A DNA stretch of 64,000 nucleotides from Isoperla grammatica (GCA_945910005.1 OX246747.1:36948097-37012096), one strand, 5' to 3'; numbered from the stretch's first letter, positions 1 through 11,350 are shown. The notes: a model not told the origin generated them from the sequence alone. Numbers and translations: made by a program.

Positions 1-880
1 AAAAGTAAATTTTGATAGTTACAATTTTACAGAATATTTTGCTGGTAGTATTTAGATATTACGAACGCTAACTGGCCCGGTTTTCTCTATTTCGAAGAAG
101 TGAGCCCTTATTTAGATATTATTTAAATAACTATAATAACGCGCAGTTTTGACAATGGCTGCAGCCGCAGTGAGGCAGAGCAAATAGTAAATATGTTAAG
201 GACGCCACATTGGCCGCACGCCAGCAAGAAATATAAAAATGAAATAAGAGAAGTGACAGAAAAAAAAAGAGACGAGTAAAAAGAATAACGAACGTTGTCA
301 AGGTTACGATAAGTGAGACAAGTCCAAAGAAGTGGACCAAGGGCGACTAAATGACTGAGCACATACAAAATAGTTGTGAAAGTATGCCGAGAAAAACAGA
401 TATTGTGTTTAATGACTGAATGAATTAATGACTTTTATGACTGATGAACCTGGGTATATTCATTTTATTTGGTGCCTTCTAATTAATAAAAATTACATAC
501 ATTTTACGAACATGCAAACAAACATGCATGACATACCACAGATTTTGAGATAATATTACGGAAGTTTGACGGGCTGTCATTCGAAAATTACGTAATTTCA
601 CACAAACTATCGATTTGTAAGAAGACCTGAGCATGTAAATTTAATTTGATTCCTTTTAATTTTTCAATTGTGTCTGTTTCGATATGCCGACATTAAACGG
701 CTCAATGCGTTCAACTTTAAGCTTATTCAATTCAAGTACAAAAGATAGTTAACAATACAATACAATACAATACAATGCAATAGCTTCTATCAAGTGATGT
801 CTGTTTTGTCCTTGAATACAATACAACCCACGAAAGTATTGAATCCTGTAATGTGGGTATTAAGTTATCCCGGTTCTTAA
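1..880. other. Gene-free AT-rich stretch
   Basis: No exon, RNA gene or recognisable element is seen. It is AT-rich, with a short CAATA pentamer run near 752-782. Reading frames here are short, low-complexity and lack splice context. Confidence 0.5.
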
Positions 881-1060
881 TGGACCATTTTAAAAACTAT
901 CCAGGTATCTATTCTTGTTTTTCCCCACGGTCCTCTAAATCTTCAAGAACAACAATACACAACAATTAGAAATGTGAAATCAAGGTTAATAGATGAAGAT
1001 CTTGTGTCCATCAATGAACCTTGATATAACATTTGACAGCTCATGTTTGATTGTTGTACG
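880..1060. repeat. Dispersed repeat R, copy 1 (unclassified)
   Basis: Member of a family marked by phrases such as CGGTCCTCTAAATCTTCAAG, ACAACAATACACAA and TTGATATAACATTTGA. Related stretches recur near 7550-7660, 11420-11510, 12090-12500, 12590-13010, 16045-16200, 22650-22825, 29800-29900, 51905-52025 and 63095-63310, in both orientations. The internal phrases are partly self-complementary. I cannot assign it to a known superfamily. Confidence 0.5.
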
Positions 1061-1126
1061 TTGTTTTTTGTAACGATTTAGGGGGCCGTGCGAGGAACAA
1101 GAATAGATACCTGGAACATTTATTAT

Positions 1127-1427
1127 AGGGCACTAGCAACACAGAAAGACAACAATGGAACAAATGAATTGAACTGATGGACAAACAATCAGCTGTCAAA
1201 ATAATAAAATTACAACCATAGAAATAAAAACAAGTGTAGCAATAGTAACTGCTCGCCATTTAAAACTTTTAATGATAGACAACGACTAAGTGAAAGTTTT
1301 GTATGTGTATTTGTTTGTTTTTTGTTTTGTTTTCCAAAATCAGACGAAATTATTTTTTGAAAGCTTGTTGTTTGTCCATCGATTCAATTCATTTGTTTCA
1401 TTGTTGTCTTTTGGTGTTGCTAGTAGC
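1127..1427. mobile_element. MITE family M4 (GGGCACTAGCAACAC termini), copy 1
   Basis: About 300 bp with long imperfect terminal inverted repeats: left GGGCACTAGCAACAC, right GGTGTTGCTAGT. Both sides continue into paired phrases around GACAACAATG, AATTGA and GATGGACAAAC. No transposase is encoded. Other copies lie at 11526-11812, 15406-15704, 29332-29614 and 34793-35087. Confidence 0.75.
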
Positions 1428-1906
1428 CTATTCGTTAACCTGTCTTTGCGCTGTTTGCATTCCACCGCCGTGGCGATGGCGATATTATCCACACCGCCAG
1501 CTTAATATGGTAATTGATACATTCTGCGTTCGCCGGACGAACGGACGTTCTAAAGTCACGCGAGTTTAACATCAGGCGCAACTTTGCACACTTTATGGAC
1601 GTGGAGATAAGGGCGACCCGAGACCAACGACTTATAACAAAAAAGAACATTGTTTTAAATGCACAACTAAAATCTATCTCATTAGCATTTTTATAAAAAA
1701 ATTTCTTCCTTGAAACAGTCGTGGTTATAAAGTGAGCATAACGTTTGTAAGAACGCTTAATGAGGGATATAAAATTGTCTTTTCATTTTAGGGGTGTAAC
1801 GTTTTAACAAATTTGATTTCAAGACTTTAGATAACAAAGTGGGACAGACAAGGTGTCCCCGAGGCAATTTCCCCCGCGAAAACGGCGTTTTCCACTAGGC
1901 TTTTCC

Positions 1907-2232
1907 AATGGGGCTTTGCACGCAAAGCTTGACGTAGAATGCGCCACCACCGTCCAAGCCCAAATCCATGACCTGCTGGATGGGTAAATCAGCGCGGACA
2001 AGGTCTACTTGACCCATCCAGCAGGCTGTGATGGCAGCATTTTGCCAAAGATATTGGAATAGAAGTAGCGTTACCATAGTTCGAGCTCAAGTCCAGAGCC
2101 TCCTGGATGGGTAAATCAGCCCTTTTTTCATGGCTAAGTTATGCGTAATGCGGAGATCAAGTAGACCTTGTCTGAGGGCTGGCACTACGCTGGCGCTGCG
2201 AGTGGGAGAATGTGGCAGTGCAAAGCCCCATT
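1907..2232. mobile_element. MITE family M5 (AATGGGGCTTTGCAC termini), copy 1
   Basis: 326-bp element bounded by a perfect 15-bp inverted repeat, AATGGGGCTTTGCAC on the left and its complement on the right. A second, very similar copy lies at 28831-29149, which fixes the boundaries. The interior has further self-complementary parts around GACAAGGTCTACTTGA. No coding capacity is seen. Confidence 0.8.
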
Positions 2233-2810
2233 AAGAGAAATCTAGTAGCGTCACTACTGGCATTCACACTCCACTTTCGATTTCCTCCCCGCTAGACTAG
2301 CACACCTGTTTATGTTAAGGGTTCAGAATTGTTTTTTTTTCAAGTTATTCTCCGTGGGCAGTTATGGTTCTTCCAGTAAGAAAAGACGGTTTGTTGCCGA
2401 CATCGGCCTGGGCGGTAGGTCGTAAACTTAAAAGCCACCCTCATTGACCACTTGCGACCGCTTCCTGCGTTGCCAAGATGTGTATTTGGCGAAAAATGCG
2501 TATCTCGCTCTTTTCGTAATTTCTCTTTCACCCCCAATAGCAGGCAATAATATCTTATGAATAATACTTGAATGCTTTGTAAATGAAAAAAAAAATTCGA
2601 TGCTACCAGTAAAAAGAACCCTTCAAACTTGCACTGACATCCTAGCAGCCAATTATTGTGCCAGGTAGCTAGGCGGTATTGGGAGTAAAATAAGATTATC
2701 TGCGTTGAAAGTGTGAACAAACAAGGTCCATTGACCCTTTGAGGGAAACGAAACACGTCAAATGTTACTGGATACACTTAATACAACAGGTCGGTAAAGC
2801 AGTCTCCTAC

Positions 2811-3005
2811 CTGTTCTCACGAGCTTGAAGGTCACCTGGTTGTGGTTCTTGAGTGTCTCGTTGAGCGACGGATGCGCCAGATCTCTAAGCGTGACGTCAC
2901 TTCCGCCTGCCGCCGCCATCTTGTCTAGTTGGTTCTTCCGGTTCTTCTTGTCTTCCTTCTCTTGTTTCCTTTGCTGCTTCGTGGGCTTCACCACCGCGCC
3001 GTTGC
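2811..3005 (-). CDS. Internal exon of an unrecognised minus-strand gene (symmetric phase 1-1)
   Basis: Read on the minus strand, this open segment of 195 nt (65 codons) has a pyrimidine-rich acceptor ending TTGTCCGCAG immediately before 3005 and a donor GTAGGAG immediately after 2811. It encodes a charged lysine/glutamine-rich stretch (KPTKQQRKQEKEDKKNRK) followed by a more ordered-looking part containing DVTLRDLAHPSLNETLK and QVTFKLVRT. It enters and leaves in phase 1, so it could be skipped without a frameshift. Its entry phase matches the donor of the exon at 30804-30939 on the same strand, so the two may be consecutive. I do not recognise the protein family. The lysine-rich part could be nuclear or a flexible linker; that is inference only. 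A SINE lies directly upstream at 3027. Confidence 0.6.
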
Positions 3006-3026
3006 CTGCGGACAAGACGAGACACA

Positions 3027-3345
3027 GGCTTTGAAATATCGATCTTTGATTGGTTATCGCTCACTCGTCGATGGTGTTTGGAGCCTACAGGGTTGGTTTA
3101 GTCACTTTCAATTAAAGTCTCCCACTGAAAATCAGTTTCGTTATACTGAAGGCATATCTCAATGCTCTATTTTGACGCTAGTTGACTAGCCTAGTGCACC
3201 AATACAACAATTAATGATTGTTGTACTTGTCAATAATTTTTGCATTAGTCCAGTAGGCTAGTCGACTAGTGTCAAAATAGAGCATTGAGATACGCCCTCA
3301 GTGGGTAGACTCGAAATGTGAATTTATTTATTTAAGACTGTAATT
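3027..3345 (+). mobile_element. SINE-S1 fragment interrupted by an M3 MITE
   Basis: 5'-truncated copy of the SINE seen complete at 32965-33395, recognised by TGAAATATCGATCTTTGATT, ACTCGTCGATGGTGTT and GTGGGTAGACTC. It is split at 3150-3297 by a palindromic MITE and resumes with CAGTGGGTAGACTC before an ATTTATTT-type tail. Confidence 0.8.
3150..3297. mobile_element. MITE family M3 nested in a SINE
   Basis: Palindromic element with arms of about 45 nt: GGCATATCTCAATGCTCTAT on the left and the near-complement CATTGAGATACGCC on the right. It interrupts the SINE between GTTATACTGA and TCAGTGGG; uninterrupted copies read GTTACTGAGTGGG. The flanking trinucleotides TGA/TCA fit a 3-bp TNA-type target. 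A second copy is at 10531-10680. Confidence 0.8.
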
Positions 3346-3535
3346 CATAGTCATCCCCTACCCCAAGGGGCGCCCGTTGTTACGAAGGTAACAGTTTTAT
3401 GCATGATATTTCCCATATAGAAAACAAATCCATATAGTAACAATGAGTGCCCCTAGGTGTAGGAGCCGACTTTGAATTCCAAGCAGGGGTCGAAATTAAC
3501 TATTTTCAAACCCTTCGGGCTAGTGGCAACATTTA

Positions 3536-3856
3536 ATTCGTTGCACGTAAGTCACATCTGTGCGCGTGGCGGCCACATTTGTGATCAAACTTTGACGTTG
3601 CCATGGAGAAACAATTGAAGTATGTTGTGGTAGAACACAGAAATCTATACAGTTCGTTAAAATTCATACTGTTTTAGAAAGAAAATAATAATGTGTGGTA
3701 ATTTGTGATTTTTTTTATCGATAATGATTACTTTTCAAATTATAAATTATGTTTATAATTATAAAATTTGAATAATATTCGCCTATGATCTAGGATAGGT
3801 CTACATCAATTGTGTCGCAATCATGGCCGCTGTGACGTCACGTGGGAACCGTGAAT
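3536..3856. mobile_element. MITE family M6 (ATTCATAG..CACGT termini), copy 1
   Basis: Shares most of its length with 50408-50728, including CACATCTGTGCGCGTGGCGG and CGCTGTGACGTCACGTGGGA. The ends are imperfect inverted repeats of about 25 nt. Boundaries are set by the second copy, which has a clean empty-site comparison. Confidence 0.75.
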
Positions 3857-3899
3857 AGCGTCGACCCACCCATGTGTACCAGTCTTTAGGACACTCTAA

Positions 3900-4046
3900 G
3901 GGCCGGTCTTACAATCTCCTAATAGGGAAGTTATTTGTAGCAATTAAGCTATTTGGAGGATTTCAAGGGTTTTGATTGGTCGTTGCCATGGAGACAACAA
4001 GCTATTCGACGAATAAGTAGTTATTGGGACATTGTAAGACTGAACC
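3900..4046 (+). mobile_element. MITE family M2 (GGCCGGTCTTACAAT termini), copy 1
   Basis: 147-bp element with inverted ends, GGGCCGGTCTTACAATCTCC and a right end complementary to GGTTCAGTCTTACAATGTCC. It is flanked by TAA on the left and TTA on the right. The conserved core contains CATGGAGACAACAAGCTATT. Other copies: 10056-10202, 10418-10700 and 57287-57434. No coding capacity. Confidence 0.85.
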
Positions 4047-4411
4047 TTATCAAAATAAAGTAGGCTACGTTGGGTTGGGTATAATAATTAAATAATAAAA
4101 AATACGTAAAAAAAAATATTATTTTTAAACCCGGCGCCTCCACCAAAATCAAATATTTTAATTTTCAGCAAACTAAAAGTAAACGTAAAAACATATTGTT
4201 TCAAAAAACGTATTAAAATGCACTTGTTCCATCAATTAAAATTAAAAAAGTACCAGAGTTTTGTTATTAGATGTCATTCGTAAGATACAAACAAAAAATC
4301 TTAAATTGTCACGCTTTTCAAATTATTTATGTCGAAACACAATAATTAACATCTTGTTTCTTTCAAACAACATACAAATTTAGAATGGCGTGCGTTAAAT
4401 CGCGTACAAGA

Positions 4412-4467
<56 letters not shown>

Positions 4468-4589
4468 CGTTGATTTATTTTATTTCAAATACAATTTGGA
4501 TTGGTTAAACCGAAAAATGTTTTCTTATTTTTTATATATATATATATATATTAAAACACTGAAGCTTTCGTGGCCAGGATTTATGTCAT
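4047..4589. repeat. AT-rich stretch with (TA)n microsatellites
   Basis: No gene seen. It contains two TA dinucleotide runs (about 4414-4462 and 4534-4551). The second lies just left of the hairpin element beginning near 4560. Confidence 0.7.
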
Positions 4590-4806
4590 CAAAATTAAAA
4601 TAATTGCGGGTTATTCCGCCACGTCCTACCTCCATATTGTGCCGACGTTTCAGGAACCTTATGGATCCTATCCTCAGGGCGTCGAGCTGTCAACTGACTG
4701 AGTTGACAGCTCGACTCCCTGAGGATAGGATCCATAAGGTTCCTGAAACGTCGGCACAATATGGAGGTAGGACGTGGCGGAATAACCCGCAATTATTTTA
4801 ATTTTG
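4560..4806. mobile_element. Long hairpin related to Penelope terminal repeats
   Basis: Near-perfect inverted repeat with arms 4590-4695 and 4701-4806 around a 5-nt spacer; I see only one mismatch (near 4682/4714). Just left, GCTTTCGTGGCC at 4563 resembles GCTTTCGCGGCC at the left end of the Penelope-like element at 42416. On the plus strand the right arm has CTGAGGA (4719-4725), an intervening segment whose ends can pair, then GAAACGTC (4745-4752). The Penelope termini have the same order of motifs. This fits a hammerhead-like core, CTGANGA..GAAA. I have not verified a full ribozyme fold. TA runs flank it. Confidence 0.6.
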
Positions 4807-4811
4807 TTGAC

Positions 4812-4842
<31 letters not shown>

Positions 4843-4968
4843 TAGAAACGTCGACTAATATGACAAGTAAGTGCAGTAAACGTGACGTAACAACCCGTGG
4901 TATTTATAATTTTAAGAATATATATATATATATATATATTGATTTTCAAGTTTTCGCGGACATAAGTA

Positions 4969-5124
4969 ATGTTATTGTTCACCATTTTCTGGGTTTCGTC
5001 ACACGATATAAATTGAGTAGGTGGTTTAAACTTACTTACTTAACTTACTTACTTGAGGTGGGGTAAGTTTAAACCACCTACTCAATTTATATCGTGTGAC
5101 GAAACCCAGAAAATGGTGAACAAT

Positions 5125-5129
<5 letters not shown>
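4969..5129. repeat. Second (TA)n-flanked hairpin
   Basis: Apparently perfect inverted repeat: arms of about 67 nt (4969-5035 and 5063-5129) around a 27-nt spacer rich in CTTACTTACTTAA. A TA run lies about 30 nt to the left (about 4918-4939) and another directly on the right (about 5129-5155). No coding capacity. The short open frames across it are artefacts of the palindrome. Confidence 0.8.
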
Positions 5130-5155
<26 letters not shown>

Positions 5156-5159
5156 CTAG

Positions 5160-7550
5160 ATTTACCGCACCTGGGTAAATGCTTCTCTAATGTTAGTAGA
5201 AAGCAAAGTAAATAACACGAAACATCATCCGACGAATATATTTCTAGATTTCTTGGAAATGGAATAAAAATAAAGCAAGGCGTATAAACAGAGCCGAAAT
5301 AGAATTGAAAGCTCGCTAATGCACTAGACACGTGATCACATGACCTTTAACCTTCGCCGGGCGCGAATAAAACTACTTTAGTGAGGGAATAATGAGGAGT
5401 GTGCTTAATTGCGGATTCCAAGAGAAACTTCTTCTGTCTTGAGATAATTCGAGCGTCGGATAGAGTTGGACAGAGATACAAGATTTCAAACATCTTGAAA
5501 CATGGATTTGTACCCTTAACAATTAAATAAAATCTGTCAAAACCAATTCTGGATACCAAAATGATATACCTTTAGATTATTGTTGCATTCTAGCTACATT
5601 TTTAATGTAACTGTTTTGAGTAAAACGTCTATATAACAAAGTTGATTATTTAATAGGTTTTTGTAGTGAGGAGACGAGAATGGCGATTTTGTGTCATGAA
5701 TTGTCGTTTATATGCTTTAACAACGATGGTTACGTTTACGGTACGGATACTTATTCAATTAAATTACTAATTGAACAAGTATCACAGTCATTTTGATTAT
5801 AATGTTAAATACATTTATCATTTAGTCTGAAGGGCTTACCAAACGACAGCGTGTTTATTTCTCAGATTTTCGATATGGAGGTGCATTATTGAGATATAAT
5901 TAAAACATGACAATTTGCTGCGGTTTTTGACGTTAACATACTTATCGTTCTTAAACTAATATGACAGTGAACAACCAACCAAATAATTTGCATTTGTTCT
6001 TGAATTCATAAAGCTAGAAGAAGCAAATAGATCTCGCCACTAAACAATCTCCCTATCTGCGCTATTTTGATGATTCAACAATGAACAATTGACACCTTAA
6101 CTCCTCCACATAATTGTTTATTTTCTCGCCACCAGAATGCATTCGCATCTATTTTGAGTAGCCAATTGAACCGTATAATGTGAGCATACAAGAGTATTAA
6201 ATTACTTAAATAACGAACACAAAGGAATGTTTCCTAAACTCGAATGCAAAATGTTGCGATTTATCCTAAATTCCTTCCCGTCACAGTAATGCCAACGTAC
6301 GCACGTACGTACGTACCTCTACACACAACACCACTGCCACCTGTTGAAAACTGAAACCCCCAACCCCGGCTAACAAGACATCTCGTATAATTATATTTTG
6401 TCATTTAGTTTAAAACAAAACAAAACACAATCGGTAGCGCGAAACGATTTGTTCTGAACGTGGCCATCACTCGTCTGGGGGGGGGGGGGGGGGGAATACC
6501 TGCGTCAACGCGAGCGACGATATTGGGCACCGAGCCGCGTTGCCAACTTGACGACGCCAAGAATGCTTTTGTTCTAGATCTGCGAGAAGCGAAGCGCAAT
6601 CTACTACGGGTCAAGAGTTGGCTTGTTTCTGTCGATCTGTCTGTATGTTAGTCACATTCTACATTCGGGACGACTGTCTCTCTCATCTATATGAGATGGA
6701 TAGATAGATATTTTGGCTTAACGTCTCATATTTTTGCAACGTGGCTAATCGAGACGATGAGTGGGTGATATACCAAACAAAATTTTGTGTTCCAGTGTTA
6801 TAGGGGTTTTTCACCAATTCCCATTAATTTATTGATCATGAAGCCTAAGAGTTATATAAAATCTAAATATTATATGGTAAAAAGAAAGTAAACATATATT
6901 GTTGAAGTGTACGTACAGTTTTAATATATTAATAACATTTTAGATTTTAATTGGCCATCATTAAAATATATTTTAAAGTGTCCTCTAGTAAATAGGTCTT
7001 AAAAAATATAGGCAGAAAGTTTATGTTTGTTAATATTATTCTTTACATTATTATTTGCACTATTTAATAAACATTTAAAGTTCATTTCGATCTATGATAT
7101 TATATTTTCTAAATTAATAATTGAATTTATATTCTACACTTTGTAAATTGTTCGCGACTAAGGACATAACAATTTTTAAATAAAAAACACGTAGATAATA
7201 ATTTTACCCGCTTCAAAGTAGACAGCCGTCAGATTGAATCTCGTGCTGGCCGTTCCAACAGCCGCGCCCGCCCCCACAACAAACACAGTAGCAATTATCT
7301 CCGTGTACTCTGCTCTTATCTACGGTAAACCTGGTTGCGAGGTTTGCTCACACTCGTCAGTTTAATGAAATTTCCTTGGGGCAGGTAAAACGTATCATCT
7401 TTCTGATCGATAACACTTGCCTGGGGCGTCGACCTTAATGCGTTCGCTAGCTAGATATGTATATCTATCACACACATTCGCAATAGATGATTTTCAGAAT
7501 TGATGTAAAAAGCCGTAATTTGCTCTATCTACGGGTCCTTTAAAGTTATG
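5160..7550. other. Gene-free stretch
   Basis: No exon pair with splice signals and no recognisable element. It contains a G homopolymer near 6477-6494, a short ACGTACGT run near 6297-6316 and a GC-richer patch near 7250-7330 of unknown meaning. Open frames around 6405-6651 run through the poly-G and are not credible genes. Confidence 0.45.
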
Positions 7551-7660
7551 TTAAGGTGCAATTTGTCACTGTTATGCATTGTGGTCATTGACGATCTAGA
7601 GGACCGTGATTAGATCTATCTAAAGGTCCTAGATCAATTCTCATAAAGGTCTACACTTTT
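7550..7660. repeat. Dispersed repeat R copy
   Basis: Contains GTTATGTTAAGGTGCA, CACTGTTATGCATTG and GTGATTAGATCTATCTAAAG, the phrases that define family R elsewhere in the window. Confidence 0.55.
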
Positions 7661-9250
7661 GCCAAAGAGCTTAAAAAAAAATTCGAATTGTAACAAATCT
7701 TTATTTTGAGTAATTTTGGATTCCTACGGCAAAGAACTTAAAAGGAACCTATGATCAAGACGGAAAGTTGTCCGTTTTTATTGGCGACACATTCTTGGTC
7801 GCGATCTTAGTGTGAGGGTTTAATCTGAGTCGGTTGGACTTGAAAAAGACGATTAAGGGCCGGTTATACCAACTTTCTAAACTCTATCCGGTTAGGAGAG
7901 ATTCTTGATGAACAAACATGGTAACTACCATTCATTAGTAATACAATGTTTGTTGAAACCTTAATTACCCAACCAAGCTAACTAAATTAAAGCTTTGATG
8001 AATTCGGACCATATATTTTTTCCTTTAAAATTATCCAATGTCCTATCACTCTACAATAGTTAAAATTTGTTGCTGTGTTACCTCAACAGTTATTAGTTTA
8101 TTTGGTTCAATGTTTATATTATTGTTATAACTCTTGCAAGCAATTTCGTCCACTGCACGAAGTCAATATGCAAAGATCATAAAACTTGCTTCAGTTTACT
8201 AGTGGTTAAGCCCCCTCCCACTCCCCCTACAATCACTCACAAGTTGTTTATTTAGACTGGTCCAAAGAAGTTAACAAGTCTACTGTAGTACATTCAACAT
8301 CCATAAGCCTGTCAATGGATTGTGTATGTTTGTTACGTGAAACAATACCGGACTAGATAAAGAACGAAACGTTAGTTCTATCTATTTTCTCAAGTCAACC
8401 TTTGAGCCAAACAAATGTATTATTGGAGCTATAAGTCGAGCCTAAGGTGAAAGTATTGGCTATTTTTACAAAGCGGGATATACGTGCAAACGATGTATTC
8501 GGAACCGTCATATATTTCGCTTTAACTATAGCTATTATCACGATCAGTTTCACGCACGCTATCTCAACTAGAACCAACACATTCCTCCCGTTGTTTCATA
8601 CATTCATTCATGCAGTCTTCCGCTTATAGTATAGAATGAACTTGCCTCGTTAGACACACCCACTGTGTTTCGGTGCAGGGTTTTCAGATTACCAACACAA
8701 ATTTGAAAATGAAAAATATTAGTAGTGTGTAATTAATTAATTAAAACAGGAACATAGAAGAACAGGTAAAACGTTATATCAGACCTAGTAATTGGACTGT
8801 ACACTGTTCCTTGTCACATATAAAAACAATTAAAAACGCAATATTTCAAACCCTGATCAGAGCTCTTCAACAGGCAAAAAACACACTCAAAACTAGAATC
8901 TGTAATCTGTGTAATTAGTAATAATATAATAATAATAATAGTAGTTCTGTGTATAGTAGTAGTAGTAATAGTAATTAGTGATCTGTGTGAACATAATAAT
9001 GGCTTCGGATTTTTTTTAATATATGGAGCTCAAAGATAAGGAAGGAATAAAAAATAGTAATATGAATTCGTTAAAATGTTTTATATGCTACCCAATTACC
9101 ATTATTGTTCATGTATTGTTCATATTCATTATAAGAAAAAGTATGCTCCGCCTCAAGTGTTATCTTATTGGAGCATACAAATTTCATAATGTATCATCCA
9201 TGTATACACCAATGGGAAAAATATATAAAACTGAAACTAAACTGAACTTG
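7660..9250. other. Gene-free stretch with simple repeats
   Basis: No gene supported. It holds trinucleotide AAT/AGT runs near 8920-8990. Near 9138-9175 there is a small hairpin (GTATGCTCC..GGAGCATAC) followed by CATAATGTAT. A related hairpin and tail occur at 25105-25200, suggesting a shared retroelement 3' end. Confidence 0.45.
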
Positions 9251-9254
9251 GAGT

Positions 9255-9665
9255 GGAGAGTCTAAACTTTGAGCTGGGAAAAGAAAGATTGCGGTGGTTT
9301 GGCCACATGTAAAGAATGCAGGAAGACAGGATCCCGAAAATTGAGTTTGAGAAACAAACAGGGAAACAGCAAAGAAAGAGGAGAAGACCAAGACTGAGGT
9401 CGGAAGAAGTGATAGCAATGGACGTGGAAAGAAGAAATGCAACTTGGGAATAGGTCAAACAGGAACGATGGAGGGAAGATAGAAAAGTATGGACAGAATT
9501 TGTAGAAAGAGCAGAGGAAGAAGTAAGTGAAGAGAAGGAGTTGAGGAGGTTAACATGAGGGAAGCGTCAGGGATGTACCTAGAGGCCAGAATATAATGGG
9601 ATTAATTTCTTATCCCCTACCCGACTTCATTGTTGGACATGGGGAGCAGATATAAAAAAAAAGAG
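9255..9665 (+). pseudogene. LINE ORF2 C-terminal relic with poly(A)
   Basis: Read in frame from TTGCGGTGGTTTGGCCAC, this encodes LRWFGHM, a stop, RMQEDRIPK, then a basic stretch (GKQQRKRRRPRLR) and tryptophan-containing segments (RWREDRKVW). The motif LRWFGHV.RM followed by a basic RGRPR-like stretch is typical of the C-terminus of many animal LINE reverse transcriptases. Two in-frame stops inside the segment show it is dead. It ends with an A run near 9654-9662, as expected of a 5'-truncated retrotransposed copy. Confidence 0.7.
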
Positions 9666-9777
9666 ATCTTAAAATTTAAATAGTTCTGTGAAATGACCAT
9701 TACTAATCTTCTTATTCTCAACGAAATGTGCTTTATGAATTGAACTAGTGTTCAGCCCCTCACACCGCACTACGCGC

Positions 9778-9832
9778 CTGCGTGCGTGTGTGCGTGTGTG
9801 CGTGTGTGCATGTGTGCGTGTGTGCGTGTGTG

Positions 9833-9864
<32 letters not shown>

Positions 9865-9872
9865 TGCGTCCG
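9778..9872 (+). repeat. TG/TGCG microsatellite
   Basis: Alternating purine-pyrimidine run of GTGTGTGCG-type units, a candidate for left-handed DNA. It generates long low-complexity open frames on both strands (His-Thr-Arg and Cys-Val repeats), which are not genes. Confidence 0.95.
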
Positions 9873-10055
9873 CCCCCGTGCGTGACACCTGCCACGTGGT
9901 CGACCCACACAGAAAAGTGGGTCGACCCGATCACACGACCCCGCCTGATGGATCGGCGCTCAGACCCGCCCGCCGCAACGAGGACTAGCGAGACGAGGCC
10001 TTGCACTCAGAACACAACGGCCATTCAAAGAACATAGCACATTCACTAATAATAA

Positions 10056-10202
10056 GGCCCAGTCTTACAATGTCCCAATAACTACTTATTCGTCGAATAG
10101 CTTGTTGTCTCCATGGCAACCACCAATCAAAACCCTTGAAATCCTCCAAATAGCTTAATTGCTACAAATAACTCTCTTATTAGGAGATTGTAAGATCGGC
10201 CC
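10056..10202 (-). mobile_element. MITE family M2, copy 2 (reverse)
   Basis: 147 bp, the same length as copy 1 but inverted, flanked on both sides by TAA (10053-10055 and 10203-10205). This gives a clean 3-bp target duplication of PIF/Harbinger type. Confidence 0.88.
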
Positions 10203-10417
10203 TAAGTCAGTTTACTATTTCCGGGAACTTAAATTGTGGCTAAATTTTAATTTATTGAGCTGTATCATATTTAAAAAGTGTTTTCTCGATTAAAAAACTA
10301 GATCAATTAATGAAATAATAGTGGGGAAATGTAAAGTCAAAAACAAAATGTTTAAAAGAAGTTCTAGTCGTAAGTTAAACGGATGATACTTGATATAGGC
10401 CCTAATATGTTTTCTTA

Positions 10418-10700
10418 TGGCCGGTCTTACAATCTCCTAATAAGAATGTTATTTGTAGCAAGCTATTTGGAGGATTTCAAGGGTTTTGATTGGTGGTTGC
10501 CATGGAGACAACAAGCTATTCGACGAATAAGGCTGTGTCTCAAATTGATGTTTTTCGCTAGTCGACTAGCGTAGCCGACTAACCTAACAATTAGGAACAA
10601 TTAATTATAACAATTGGTAATTGTTGGTATAGTTGGCGAGGTAGGCGAAGCAGGCCAAAATAGAGATTTGAGATACGCCCTAAGTATAGTTATTGGGACA
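10418..10700 (+). mobile_element. MITE family M2, copy 3, interrupted and 3'-truncated
   Basis: Left end GGCCGGTCTTACAATCTCCT is intact. The element is split at 10531 by an M3 MITE and resumes as TATAGTTATTGGGACA, but the terminal TTGTAAGACTGGACC is missing. Confidence 0.8.
10531..10680. mobile_element. MITE family M3, copy 2, nested in M2
   Basis: 150-bp element with inverted ends (GGCTGTGTCTCAAAT and the complement of GGGCGTATCTCAAAT). It is flanked by TAA on both sides (10528-10530 and 10681-10683). Intact M2 copies read GAATAAGTA at this position, so the single TAA was duplicated. Confidence 0.88.
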
Positions 10701-11350
10701 TAAACCAAGATTTCCGCAGGGTAAGTAAACATACCTACAGACTTTATACGGTGTTTTGTCGGTGTTATTTCACGCCTTCTCTGTGAAAATATTAAAACTA
10801 ATCAAGAAATTAATTAAATATCTTGGAGTTATTAAAACCAGGTTATTGGACATTTCTCCTGACACATTCCAGGTTCTAAATAAAATTAGAAATTTTCCTC
10901 TTCGCTACAATGATTCATTCAACAGACGTCAGCGTTGTAAATAATTTTAATTAATAATTGTGGCAGTTCGTAATAATAATTAAACAAACATTCCCTCGTT
11001 AAAAAGTGACATTCTAGTAATTGGAATGTAAATTGTCACAAAACTGACTCGACATTTTCAATTAACTTACACAAATAAACTTGACGGAAATCATAATTAT
11101 GTTCCTATAAAGAAATTAAACTTGTGTAAATACATGGTTATTTAATTGTTTTGCACTGAAAAAGTGTGTTATTATTTTAATTAACGTTTTCTCGAGACAC
11201 CATTTGTTTGCGCATCTTAAATTTGTATACAAAAATTATTATCTGTGACATTGTAAACCACACGAAGAGTGGCAGAGACTAGAGAGTTGGTTTGTGTTAC
11301 CTTTAAGTAGTAATAGCCAACTTATGTTGGAGAACAGTAGAACTTCAACC
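10701..11350. other. Gene-free AT-rich stretch
   Basis: The 62-codon open frame at 10756-10944 has no homology I recognise and no splice context. Nothing else is seen. Confidence 0.4.

Noticed and set aside
4595..5331. Frames at 4595-4801 reading the same on both strands and frames with Ile-Tyr runs
   Set aside because: Direct consequence of perfect palindromes and TA microsatellites.
9669..10037. His-Thr-Arg and Cys-Val repeat frames on both strands
   Set aside because: Produced by the TG/TGCG microsatellite; no supporting coding signal.
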